From the NCBI GenBank assembly GCA_036336795.1, contig JAYZFL010000007.1:20674-84673 (forward strand): a stretch of DNA of 64,000 nt. The letters run 5' to 3'. The notes under the pieces are model-generated. The model did no database searches. It was given only the letters and a program-made list of their open reading frames with translations, and was not told the origin of the DNA. Below, piece after piece: positions 52,603-61,575 of this stretch. The translations under genes were made by a program, and so were the position numbers. This DNA is from UBA822 sp036336795 (GTDB taxonomy: Bacteria; Gemmatimonadota; Gemmatimonadetes; Longimicrobiales; Gaopeijiaceae). Numbering within the stretch: the first letter of the stretch is position 1; the number at the start of each line of letters is the position of its first letter.

Positions 52603-53856
52603 CTATGGATAGATGAGATAGCGCTCCCGAGTCCGCTTGAATGCCTCCAAGTCCTCATCCCAGCCCTCTCTAAGCTCTTCGACGCTTGCTCCCTCGTCGA
52701 TACCGAGTCTGAGGAGGTCAGTCCCAGCGAGCCGGTCGAAGTGGGATTCCAGCCATCCCCAGTTACTGACGGACATCCGGTGAGTTTCCACCAGTAGGGC
52801 GAGCGCGGCATGGGTGGGATCATACTCCTGTGACGTCATGACAAGGCGGACCCCTTCGACTTCGACACCATTGAATTTGCGGTCTCCGGGTGATACGGGT
52901 GTGAAGCGAACCGGATCGAAGCGAACGCCCGGAAGGCCATATCCGTTCATGGTGCGAGCCAGGGCGTTGCCATCTAGCCATGGAGCACCGACCTGCTGGA
53001 AAGGACGGTCCGTTCCACGCGCGACCGACAGGCGAGTTCCCTCGAAGAGGCAAGTGCCCGGATAATGTATGGCGCTCTCGATGTTGGGCATGTTCGGTGA
53101 CGGTTGAATCCAGGGCAGCCCAGTATCAGCGAAGGTCATATCCCTCCTCCATCCCTCCGCGGGGACTACGTGGAGATCCACCTCTATACCGAACTCGCCC
53201 CTATAGTAACGAGCGAGTTCTCCGGGCGTCATTCCGTGACGCATCGCTATTGGGAAGCGCCCGACGAAAGTTCCAAAGCGATGATCAAGGATATTACCCT
53301 GGGTCGCACTGCCGATCGGATTGGGACGATCCAGAATTACGACGGGGACATCCTCCTCCCCCGCGGCCTCCATCGCAAGTGTCATGCTGGAAACGTATGT
53401 CCAGTAGCGGGCTCCGATGTCTTGGTAGTCCACGAGGAGCACATCGATCCCTACGAGCATTTCAGGTGTCGGTTTCCTGACTGTGCCATAGAGGGAATGG
53501 ATGGGGAGGGCGGTCTTTGGGTCAAGCCCATCCTCGATCTCTTCTCCTCCCTCAGCGGTGCCCCGGATCCCGTGTTCGGGAGCGAAGAGGGCTACGAGGT
53601 CGACATCTGGGTGTTCGTAGATGCGATCGATCGAGGACTGTCCCGAGGCGTCCACTCCGGTCTGATTCGTGAGCAGCCCAACACTACGACCTGCGACCAG
53701 ATGAAGGGAGTCTTCTAGGAGAACTTCGATTCCAGGTCGAACCGCACCGAACTCGTTACCCCTACTTTGGTATAACCAACCGGAGTCGGCACTACAAGAA
53801 GTGCCAAAGAGAAATGCGAAAATGACCCAGGATTGTGGTGATCTCGACAACGTCAT
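52603..53856 (-). CDS. namZ: Exo-beta-N-acetylmuramidase NamZ (DUF1343)
   Basis: A 417-residue exported enzyme that removes terminal MurNAc from glycan ends. The signal region VIFAFLFGTSCS may be a lipobox with Cys21, though weak. Family signatures include GLLTNQTGVDASGQSSIDRI, LVALFAPEHGIRG and FEGTRLSVARGTDRPFQ. In B. subtilis NamZ works with NagZ and AmiE, which are matched by the two divergent genes to its right. It is convergent with dat on its other side. Confidence 0.9.
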   Translation of the reverse strand: MTLSRSPQSWVIFAFLFGTSCSADSGWLYQSRGNEFGAVRPGIEVLLEDSLHLVAGRSVGLLTNQTGVDASGQSSIDRIYEHPDVDLVALFAPEHGIRGTAEGGEEIEDGLDPKTALPIHSLYGTVRKPTPEMLVGIDVLLVDYQDIGARYWTYVSSMTLAMEAAGEEDVPVVILDRPNPIGSATQGNILDHRFGTFVGRFPIAMRHGMTPGELARYYRGEFGIEVDLHVVPAEGWRRDMTFADTGLPWIQPSPNMPNIESAIHYPGTCLFEGTRLSVARGTDRPFQQVGAPWLDGNALARTMNGYGLPGVRFDPVRFTPVSPGDRKFNGVEVEGVRLVMTSQEYDPTHAALALLVETHRMSVSNWGWLESHFDRLAGTDLLRLGIDEGASVEELREGWDEDLEAFKRTRERYLIYP

Positions 53857-53920
53857 ACGTTCCGTCGTCCTATGCTTTGGCTACGTTGTTGACCCATCGA
53901 CAAGCTTCTGAGTACGCTCG

Positions 53921-55828
53921 ATGACCATCAAAAGTGTGCTCCGACTCCCTCTCAATAACCCAGAGAGAAGGCTCTGGATCCTGGCGGTCCTCATCTCGGC
54001 GTGTCTCAAATCGAGTCCTGAGCCCGGAGCTGTACCCAAGCCGGCGTTCGCCGAGGTGTCTCCGGACAGTGTGAAGGTGGACGAGCTTTCCCCCCCATCA
54101 GTCTCTCTCCGTACTCCTGAGAAGCCTCCCCGGGCTCCTACGATCTCCTGGGCTCAGCGCACTCTCGAAGAAATGACCCTCCGCGAGAAGGTCGCTCAGA
54201 TGATAATGCCGTGGGTGTTGGGCAACTTTGCCCCTGAGGGTACGGAAACCCACGATCGCATCGTAGAAGTGATTGAGAAGGAGGGGGTGGGGGGTGTAAT
54301 CATGTCGGTCGGCTCTCCGAGCGAAGTCGCAGTCAAACTCAACGATCTTCAAGAGCATTCCAAGTATCCGATGCTTGTAGCTGCCGATCTCGAGACGGGG
54401 GCGGGTTTCCGCTTTCGAGGGGCAGTCCACATTCCTACCAACATCGTATTGGGTGGCGCGACTACCTTTCCATCCTTGATGGCGTTTGGCGCGACGGGGG
54501 ATCCCCGCTACGCCTATCAGTTGGGGCGCATCACCGCGCTGGAAGCCCGAGCTATGGGTGTCCATATCCCGTTCGCTCCTGTCCTAGACGTCAATAACAA
54601 TACTAACAATCCCATCATCAACATCCGATCTTTTGGGGAAGACCCGCAGGCAGTAGCGGAGATGGGAGCATCCTTTGTAAGGGGGCTTCAGGATAATGGT
54701 TTAGTGGCCACCGGAAAGCACTTTCCCGGACACGGAGACACCGAGATCGATTCGCACCTGGAATTGCCGGTTATTCGTGTGCCAAGGGAGCGCATGGAAG
54801 CCATCGAACTAGTGCCCTTCCGTGCCGCGATCGCAGCTGGGATCGAAGGTATTATGACGGCCCATATCGCCGTGCCAGAGCTCAGTGGGGACGATCTTCC
54901 TTCGACACTTTCCGAACGGATTCTCACCGACCTGCTTCGGTCGGATCTCGGGTTCGACGGCATTATTTTCACAGATGCTATGGACATGGGGGCCTTGGCT
55001 CGGCTGTATCCCCAGGGAGAGGCTTCGGTACGTGCCGTCCAAGCGGGCGCCGATGTAATTCTCATGCCACGGGATGTGGGCCAGGCGATTGATGCGCTTG
55101 TCCGCGCTGTCCATTCAGGGAGTATCACTGAGTCCCGTATCGACACCTCAGTCATAAAGTTGCTTGGCTTGAAGGAAAAATTCGGTCTTCCGGAGCGACG
55201 AACGGTACCGCTTGATCAGATTCCCCGGGTTGTTGGAGTGCCCCAACACACCGAAATAGCGCAAGAGATTGCAAACCGCTCTATCACATTACTCAGGAAC
55301 GAGCGTAACCTGCTGCCCCTTCTGGGAACCCGGGGAGCTCGTGTGATGTCGGTGACATTCCGTAACCGGAGTAACATTCTTGCAGGCCGTTATTTTGATG
55401 CTCGGCTTCGAGAGACTTACCCACGGCTTGTGCAGAACCAAGTGGACGAGAATACGAATGCAGAGGCATACCAGGACCTAATCCGTCGCGCTCAGCGCTC
55501 GAACCTTGTCGTGGTTTCGGTCTATTCAAATTTTGCGGGTCGGGTGGATTTACCGGACGAAACTGTGGACTTCGTGAATGAGTTGGCTCGGAGAAGAATC
55601 ACGCATGTGGTAATTTCATTTGGGAACCCTTATCTGATCGCAGATTTTCCTGATGCTCAGGCCTACGTCTTAGCGTGGAGCTCAGCTCAGGTAAGCCAAC
55701 AGGCGGCCGCGGTGGCACTATTCGGTGGGATAGAAATCAACGGCCGAAGCCCGACCGGCATGGAGCCCTATTTCGCTTTGGGGGACGGCATCCGGATACC
55801 GAAAAAGACGAACACCAGTGGCCGGTAG
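53921..55828 (+). CDS. nagZ: Beta-N-acetylglucosaminidase lipoprotein (GH3, NagZ-like)
   Basis: A 635-residue predicted lipoprotein (lipobox LISAC, Cys28). After a proline-rich linker comes a glycoside hydrolase family 3 domain. KHFPGHGDTEIDSHLELP carries the Asp-His acid/base pair of NagZ, and FTDAMDMGA holds the nucleophile Asp. The enzyme removes GlcNAc from muropeptides in the periplasm or at the surface. The C-terminal domain has IFGGIEINGRSP-like sequence shared with its neighbour (read FGGIEINGRSPTG). The ATG start lies in a 64-base divergent gap. Confidence 0.92.
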   Translation: MTIKSVLRLPLNNPERRLWILAVLISACLKSSPEPGAVPKPAFAEVSPDSVKVDELSPPSVSLRTPEKPPRAPTISWAQRTLEEMTLREKVAQMIMPWVLGNFAPEGTETHDRIVEVIEKEGVGGVIMSVGSPSEVAVKLNDLQEHSKYPMLVAADLETGAGFRFRGAVHIPTNIVLGGATTFPSLMAFGATGDPRYAYQLGRITALEARAMGVHIPFAPVLDVNNNTNNPIINIRSFGEDPQAVAEMGASFVRGLQDNGLVATGKHFPGHGDTEIDSHLELPVIRVPRERMEAIELVPFRAAIAAGIEGIMTAHIAVPELSGDDLPSTLSERILTDLLRSDLGFDGIIFTDAMDMGALARLYPQGEASVRAVQAGADVILMPRDVGQAIDALVRAVHSGSITESRIDTSVIKLLGLKEKFGLPERRTVPLDQIPRVVGVPQHTEIAQEIANRSITLLRNERNLLPLLGTRGARVMSVTFRNRSNILAGRYFDARLRETYPRLVQNQVDENTNAEAYQDLIRRAQRSNLVVVSVYSNFAGRVDLPDETVDFVNELARRRITHVVISFGNPYLIADFPDAQAYVLAWSSAQVSQQAAAVALFGGIEINGRSPTGMEPYFALGDGIRIPKKTNTSGR

Positions 55829-58800
55829 GTCGCTAGTGGGTGTGATCGTGGTGGTCATGCTCTGGGCTAACGGATGCAGTGTACTTGGATTCCAAGAGGG
55901 AACGGAGACTTCGTCAGTTGCCGGCGGCGGACTCGCCCCAGTGCCGCAGGGCTCGTTCACTCCTAGGAAGGAGTTCCTCGACGCAGAATCTGTTGCTTGG
56001 ATCGATACGACCCTTAAGTCGCTTTCACTTCGGCAGCAGATTGGCCAACTGATAATCCAGTGGTTGCCGGGTTCCTACGCGTCGACGAGCAGTCCGGAGT
56101 TCTTGGAGTGGGCCAAGTGGGTGCAGAATGATGAAATAGGCGGAGTTTATGTGTCGATCGGGCTTCCGCACTCATACGCAGCTAAGCTCAATGAGCTACA
56201 GGCTCGAGCTCGAATCCCTTTACTGGTAACGTCCGATTTCGAGAACGGTGGACCTGGAATGCGAATCAATCATTCCTACGCACTGCCGTCTCTGCTTCCA
56301 CAAGGGGGCGGCACCAGCTTCCCGCCGACGATGGCACTCGGCGCCATCGGAGATGAACAGCTCGTGCGCGAATACGCTCGTATCACGGCGTTGGAGGCGA
56401 GAGCGGTAGGAGTACACTTGAATTTCGCTCCAGTCTTGGACGTAAACTCCAACCCTGAAAATCCGATCATTAACACACGTTCTTTCGGTGAAGATCCCAC
56501 GAATGTAGCGCGATTGGGTGCTGCCTATATCCAGGGTGCGCATGAGGGCGGCGTACTTGTGACCGCGAAGCACTTTCCGGGACACGGTGATACGCAAAAT
56601 GATTCGCATATCGATTTACCAGTTGTGCCAGCGGACTGGGATCGCTTAAACGCCGTCGAGTTGGTTCCATTCCGGATAGCTGTCGATGTAGGGGTGGATG
56701 CGGTCATGACGGCTCATGTCGTAGTGTCCGGGGTTCAAGGTCTTGAGGGTCCTCCTGCGACTTTGGACCCTCAATTCATGACTGAGCTTCTCCGGGAAGA
56801 CATGGGCTTCGAGGGACTCCTTCTTACGGACGCGTTGGTCATGGGTTCGCTCAATGAGCGATATGGATCGGGAGAAGTGGTCGTGCGAGCTCTCGAAGCG
56901 GGTTCCGACATACTTCTCATGCCGGCCGATGTGACCGAGGCCATTGATGCGGTTCAAGCGGCAGTTGAGGATGGGCGCATTGATCCCGCACGCATCCGCT
57001 TGTCGGTTCGGCGCATCCTCGAGACCAAGGCTAGGGCCGGTCTTCACAAGACCCGCATAGTGGACCTGGATACGGTGGACGATCTGGTGGGAACTGCGGA
57101 CCATCTCGCTTTTGCCGACACCCTTGCGACGCTCTCGATGACCCTCCTCCAGGATCGAGACGGGCTCGTGCCGGTGGGGACAGACTCGACCAGAAAGATC
57201 TTCAGCTTGACATACGCTCGCTCCGGAAATCTGGTGGCTGGTTCGGTCTTCGATAAGGTCTTGCTGGATCGCGGACAAGTAATGGAGAATGCTAGGGTTG
57301 GACCGGAAACACCGAGTGAGACGTACGATTCTCTCAGTCTCGTTGCGCAAGATTTCGATCTTTTACTCGTGAACGTATACGTGCCGCCACGCGCGGGCGT
57401 GGGCGACGTAGCGGTGCCCAACGCTCTATCGAATTTCGTGGAAGAGATGTCTATCCGCCGCCCTGTCGTGGTCACATCTTTCGGTAATCCATATCTGGTG
57501 GCTGCCCTCCAGGGGGCGCCTTCCTATCTAATCGCGTGGGGTGATCACGAAGTCTCGCAGAGGGCTGCGGCTCGAGCGTTGTTGGGAGAAACGGAGATCA
57601 CGGGACGATTGCCCATTTCCATCCCGCCCTTATATGAGGTTGGTGATGGTCTTGAGCGGCGGGCCGTAGCCCCTTCCATGGAAAGGGGAGCCACAGGAAT
57701 CGAAGTGGATCCGGAGACCGTCGGCATGGACTCTGGACGTCTACGAGTTCTGGATGAAATCTTGAATCATGCATTAGCAGATTCCGCCTCCCCTGGCGCT
57801 GCTCTTGCTGTGGGACGTCACGGTAAACTTGTGAGGCTCCGCGGATATGGTAGGCTGGACTGGTCTCCATCAAGTAAGCAAGCCGACTCCCGCTCCATTT
57901 ACGATTTGGCCTCGCTCACAAAGGTGGCCGGGACGACCATGGCCGCGATGATTCTGGTGGACGAGGGTCGCTTGGACCTCGCCGCCGCTGTCGCAGACTA
58001 TCTCCCGTGGTGGGGAAGGGGAGATCCGGCCAAGGAGCGTGTGACGGTACGGCAGTTGTTGCTCCATCGGGCAGGGCTACCGCCATTCCGCACATTCTAC
58101 CTAGATATCCAAGGACGCACTGCCTATCAGGAAGCCATTGGTGATCTCGAGCTAGAGTACGCCGCGGGCAGCTCCACGATTTACTCGGACATCGGTCTGA
58201 TGACTATGGCGTTCATCATAGAAGACTTAAGTGGTAAACCTTTAGATGAGTTTCTCCGGGAGCGTGTTTGGGAGCCTCTGGGCATGACCGACACGGGTTT
58301 TCTCCCAGCACCGATCCTATTGGATAGGATCGCTCCAACAGAGGTTGACACCTTCTTCCGGAACACGCACGTACACGGAGTAGTGCACGACGAAAACGCC
58401 TATGCCATGGGTGGTGTTGCGGGTCACGCGGGCCTTTTCTCGACCGCATCTGACTTGGCTATTTTGGCGCAGACGCTCCTGGGCTCAGGCAGCATTGAGG
58501 GTTGCTTTGAGGGTAACTTGCGAGCCCCAGGATCGCCGGCGAGCGCCATTTGCGCCCCAGGCCGCGGCGGGAGTGTCCGCCTAGTCTCGGAGGAGACGCT
58601 AAGGGAATTTACCAGCCGATTTGATGCGTCCGCTTCGCGAGGTCTTGGCTGGGACACGCCGGACGAGAGGTCTTCCGCAGGGGATTATTTTACTCGAACC
58701 GCTTTCGGACACACGGGGTTTACGGGAACCTCCATCTGGATCGATCCCGAGCTCGATCTATTCGTGGTGTTACTCACCAATCGGGTCAACCCGACACGGG

Positions 58801-58892
58801 ACAACTCGAAACACGTCGAGCTGCGGCGCACGGTTCACGACCTTGCTGCTTTGGCCATCATAGACCAGGAAGTCTCGCTTCGTGGCGGTTGA
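55818..58892 (+). CDS. GH3 beta-N-acetylglucosaminidase fused to an AmiE-like serine hydrolase
   Basis: A 1024-residue, probably lipidated protein (Cys20 in MLWANGC). Residues about 55-620 are a second NagZ-type GH3 domain with KHFPGHGDTQNDSHIDLP and the nucleophile region LLTDALVMGS. From about 640 a class C beta-lactamase-type domain follows, with the SxxK motif S699-K702 (ASLTK), a YSD variant of the YxN motif, and HTGFTG in place of KTG. In B. subtilis AmiE of this family removes the peptide from MurNAc, so NagZ plus AmiE in one chain is a plausible reading. GTG start overlaps the first nagZ by 11 bases. Confidence 0.9.
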   Translation: MAGRSLVGVIVVVMLWANGCSVLGFQEGTETSSVAGGGLAPVPQGSFTPRKEFLDAESVAWIDTTLKSLSLRQQIGQLIIQWLPGSYASTSSPEFLEWAKWVQNDEIGGVYVSIGLPHSYAAKLNELQARARIPLLVTSDFENGGPGMRINHSYALPSLLPQGGGTSFPPTMALGAIGDEQLVREYARITALEARAVGVHLNFAPVLDVNSNPENPIINTRSFGEDPTNVARLGAAYIQGAHEGGVLVTAKHFPGHGDTQNDSHIDLPVVPADWDRLNAVELVPFRIAVDVGVDAVMTAHVVVSGVQGLEGPPATLDPQFMTELLREDMGFEGLLLTDALVMGSLNERYGSGEVVVRALEAGSDILLMPADVTEAIDAVQAAVEDGRIDPARIRLSVRRILETKARAGLHKTRIVDLDTVDDLVGTADHLAFADTLATLSMTLLQDRDGLVPVGTDSTRKIFSLTYARSGNLVAGSVFDKVLLDRGQVMENARVGPETPSETYDSLSLVAQDFDLLLVNVYVPPRAGVGDVAVPNALSNFVEEMSIRRPVVVTSFGNPYLVAALQGAPSYLIAWGDHEVSQRAAARALLGETEITGRLPISIPPLYEVGDGLERRAVAPSMERGATGIEVDPETVGMDSGRLRVLDEILNHALADSASPGAALAVGRHGKLVRLRGYGRLDWSPSSKQADSRSIYDLASLTKVAGTTMAAMILVDEGRLDLAAAVADYLPWWGRGDPAKERVTVRQLLLHRAGLPPFRTFYLDIQGRTAYQEAIGDLELEYAAGSSTIYSDIGLMTMAFIIEDLSGKPLDEFLRERVWEPLGMTDTGFLPAPILLDRIAPTEVDTFFRNTHVHGVVHDENAYAMGGVAGHAGLFSTASDLAILAQTLLGSGSIEGCFEGNLRAPGSPASAICAPGRGGSVRLVSEETLREFTSRFDASASRGLGWDTPDERSSAGDYFTRTAFGHTGFTGTSIWIDPELDLFVVLLTNRVNPTRDNSKHVELRRTVHDLAALAIIDQEVSLRGG

Positions 58893-58919
58893 GTCCATTG
58901 GGTTAACGGAGGAACCCGG

Positions 58920-60377
58920 CTGAGCCCGTTCACCACTCTCGACTTTGGGGTGCTCGTGTTCTACCTCGTGGGTGTCACCACGTGGGGAGCATGGTTGGGG
59001 CGTGGACAGACCGGCGGACGGGATTACTTCCTCGGGAACCGCGAGCTCCCCTGGGGTGCGGTCATGCTGTCCGTAGTCGCCACCGAGACGAGCACATTGA
59101 CGTTCCTCAGCATCCCGGGGGTGGCGTATTTTGGCACGCTCGGATTTCTCCAACTTACGTTCGGATACTTAGCGGGTAGAATCGTCGTAGCGATCCTTCT
59201 ACTCCCGGCTTATTACAAGGGAGAGCTGAGCACGGCCTATGAGCTCTTGGCTGAGAACTTCGGCCTAGGCCCTCGTCGGTTTGCTTCGGCCGTCTTCATG
59301 GTGACGAGACTCCTGGCGGACTCGGTACGCCTATTCGCTACTGCGATTCCCCTCGCTCTGATCACCGGCTGGGACTATCCTGCATCCATAACGGTTATCG
59401 GAGTATTGACGGTGGCCTACACGTACTTCGGGGGTATCAAGGCGGTGATATGGGTGGACGTGGTGCAGATGGGCCTTTACCTCGTGGGTGCTCTCGCCAC
59501 TGTGACAGCCCTCCAGGTGCTGGTTCCGGGAGGGTGGCCCACGATCCTTACGGAGGCAGGCCAGGCAGGAAAGCTGGCAGTTGTCAATCTGTCTTTCGAC
59601 GCCTCAACCCCCTATACGTTGTGGGCGGGTGTAATTGGTGGAGGCTTCTTGACAATGGCTTCGCACGGAACGGACCAGCTTATCGTTCAGAGGCTTCTCA
59701 CGTGCCGTGATCTTGTTGCTGCCCAAAAAGCGTTGGTCGGGAGCGGCCTGGTCGTTCTTGGCCAGTTTCTGATCTTCTTAGTGGTCGGCTTGGGCTTATG
59801 GGGATACTTCGAGGGACGGCCGTTTGAAACAGGTGATGAGATCTTCGCGCAATTCATTGTCGAGGTCCTCCCGGCCGGGGTGAGTGGGCTTCTCGTCGCT
59901 GGGGTTTTTGCCGCGGCGATGTCTTCGCTGTCCTCGTCTATCAATTCTTTGGCATCGGCCACTGCCTATGACTTCTGGGCACCCTGGATGGGTGCGGAGA
60001 TAGACGAGCTTCGTATCCTTCGCGCCGGAAAATTTTTCACCTTAGTATGGGCTGCCCTGCTAATCGGAGGTGCTGTGCTGTTCATCCCCTTGAGTGCGGG
60101 TACCACAGCCGTGGAGGCGGCTCTGTCTATCGCATCGGTGGTCTATGGCGGGCTCCTCGGTGCCTTTGTGCTGGCTGTCTGGTCGAGCAGGGCGGATGGA
60201 GGAAGTACGATCGCCGGAATGATCGCGGGGATCGGGGCGGTTACGGCGATTTGGCTGTTTGCGGAGACGGTTGTTGCCTGGCCTTGGTTCGTGCCAATCG
60301 GAACGACGGTAACTGTGGTCGTGGGTTGGGTGTTGGGTGGTACAAGGGGACCTGAGACTTCTGGAGAGACCGCGTGA
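58920..60377 (+). CDS. Sodium:solute symporter family transporter
   Basis: A membrane protein of about 485 residues with some 12-13 helices. The SSS hallmark GNRELPWGAVMLSVVATETS is followed by LASATAYDFWAPWM and other family segments. The best start is CTG at 58920: GGAGGA lies six bases before it, and the first helix TLDFGVLVFYLVGVTTW would be split by the next start, GTG 58950. The substrate is unknown, but its place between a muropeptide hydrolase and a sugar kinase suggests an amino sugar (GlcNAc or MurNAc). Confidence 0.85.
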   Translation: MSPFTTLDFGVLVFYLVGVTTWGAWLGRGQTGGRDYFLGNRELPWGAVMLSVVATETSTLTFLSIPGVAYFGTLGFLQLTFGYLAGRIVVAILLLPAYYKGELSTAYELLAENFGLGPRRFASAVFMVTRLLADSVRLFATAIPLALITGWDYPASITVIGVLTVAYTYFGGIKAVIWVDVVQMGLYLVGALATVTALQVLVPGGWPTILTEAGQAGKLAVVNLSFDASTPYTLWAGVIGGGFLTMASHGTDQLIVQRLLTCRDLVAAQKALVGSGLVVLGQFLIFLVVGLGLWGYFEGRPFETGDEIFAQFIVEVLPAGVSGLLVAGVFAAAMSSLSSSINSLASATAYDFWAPWMGAEIDELRILRAGKFFTLVWAALLIGGAVLFIPLSAGTTAVEAALSIASVVYGGLLGAFVLAVWSSRADGGSTIAGMIAGIGAVTAIWLFAETVVAWPWFVPIGTTVTVVVGWVLGGTRGPETSGETA

Positions 60378-60393
60378 AGAGCAGAGCGAACTC

Positions 60394-61296
60394 ATGAATT
60401 TCTATCTCGGAATCGATGGAGGTGGGACGCGAGCTCGGGTAGCACTTGTTGATCAAGATGGCCGGGAGTCGGCGCGAACCAAGGGGCCTCCAGCGCTGGT
60501 CGACCCGGCCAATCCGGAGTCGACAGCTCAGGTGATCATTGAGTTGTGCCATCACGTCGCGAGTAAAGCGGGGAAAAGGCTACCGGCCATGGGCCTTTGG
60601 GCGGGCGTAGCGGGCGCAGGGACTGAACCCATGCGTAGTATCGTGGAGAGAGTACTGGGAGAGGCTGGAATCGCAGAGAGAGTAGCGGTTGGCACGGATG
60701 CGGAGGCAGCTTTTGCCGACGCTTTTGGCAGTTCCCAGCCGGGAATTTTGCTCATCTCAGGCACTGGATCCATCGCGCTTGGGAGAGGTGCTGATGGATC
60801 GACCATGCGCGTGGGTGGATGGGGTGCACATCTCGGCGATGAAGGGAGTGGGTATGCCCTAGGGATGGCGGCCTTAAGAGCCATTGTACGTGAACAAGAC
60901 GGTCGGAGTATGTCTACGAACCTTGGATCTCCTATCCTGAAAAAATTAGAGATTGAAACTCCCAACGAGTTGATCGAATGGGTTGCCTCAGCCGGTAAGA
61001 GCGATGTGGCCTCTCTGGTTCCGATGATCTGTCGGGAGGCGGCAATCGGAGATGAGGTCGCGTTGGAAATCGTCGGCCGGGCAGTGAGTGACTTGGTTTC
61101 CCACGTTCGTACCGTTATCGGTCGCCTAGAGCCCTGGTCAGCCTCTCCGGTGGTTGCGTGTGCGGGTGGGTTGATAGAAAAGGGCGGTCCACTACGCGGG
61201 CTTCTTGCCCGAGCTCTTGAGGAGTTTTCCTGTGATCTGCTTGACCGGGGGGTTGATGGGACGAGAGGGGCTTGCAGGCTGGCGATAGGCCTCTAG
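60394..61296 (+). CDS. BadF/BadG-family N-acetylglucosamine kinase
   Basis: A 300-residue ASKHA-fold sugar kinase. The phosphate-1 loop is LGIDGGGTRARVAL, with ISGTGSIALGRG and GGWGAHLGDEGSGYALG following, the pattern of GlcNAc/MurNAc kinases. It would phosphorylate the amino sugar imported by the neighbouring symporter. No MurQ etherase or NagA/NagB is nearby, so the next steps must be elsewhere. The ATG at 60394 begins the conserved fold. Confidence 0.88.
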   Translation: MNFYLGIDGGGTRARVALVDQDGRESARTKGPPALVDPANPESTAQVIIELCHHVASKAGKRLPAMGLWAGVAGAGTEPMRSIVERVLGEAGIAERVAVGTDAEAAFADAFGSSQPGILLISGTGSIALGRGADGSTMRVGGWGAHLGDEGSGYALGMAALRAIVREQDGRSMSTNLGSPILKKLEIETPNELIEWVASAGKSDVASLVPMICREAAIGDEVALEIVGRAVSDLVSHVRTVIGRLEPWSASPVVACAGGLIEKGGPLRGLLARALEEFSCDLLDRGVDGTRGACRLAIGL

Positions 61297-61314
61297 GGGT
61301 GGCCTAAAGGCTTC

Positions 61315-61575
61315 ATGTCTGACAAGGGAGACCACTTCTGCATAATCGGCCCGAAAAGTTTTAGGATGTTCCACCTCAAACCAGATACCGTTCTGGTTCG
61401 GTCACGCTACCACGATACCAACAGCGTGAGCTTGGCGGTCGAATCCGAAGAGTGGTTCGGGGACCAGGAGATAGCTGCGCTGTATGACGGACATGAGGTT
61501 TATCGGAGTGTCTCTTCAAGAGCCGTGGCGTCGTCGGTTGACGCGTCGCGGTACTTCACGATGATCGGCGCATAG
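61315..61575 (+). CDS. Doubtful 86-codon open frame between nagK-like gene and dapD
   Basis: An ATG-initiated frame starting 18 bases after the kinase gene. Its last 75 bases overlap the end of dapD on the other strand. The product, starting SDKGDHFCIIGPKSF, has no recognised domain. The 203-base convergent gap it covers contains nothing else I recognise. Probably not a gene. Confidence 0.2.
   Translation: MSDKGDHFCIIGPKSFRMFHLKPDTVLVRSRYHDTNSVSLAVESEEWFGDQEIAALYDGHEVYRSVSSRAVASSVDASRYFTMIGA

Noticed and set aside
53889..53918. TTGACC-N18-TACGCT as a promoter for the first GH3 gene
   Set aside because: The -10 would end two bases before the ATG, so transcription would start inside the gene; only useful if translation begins at GTG 53936, for which there is no other evidence.
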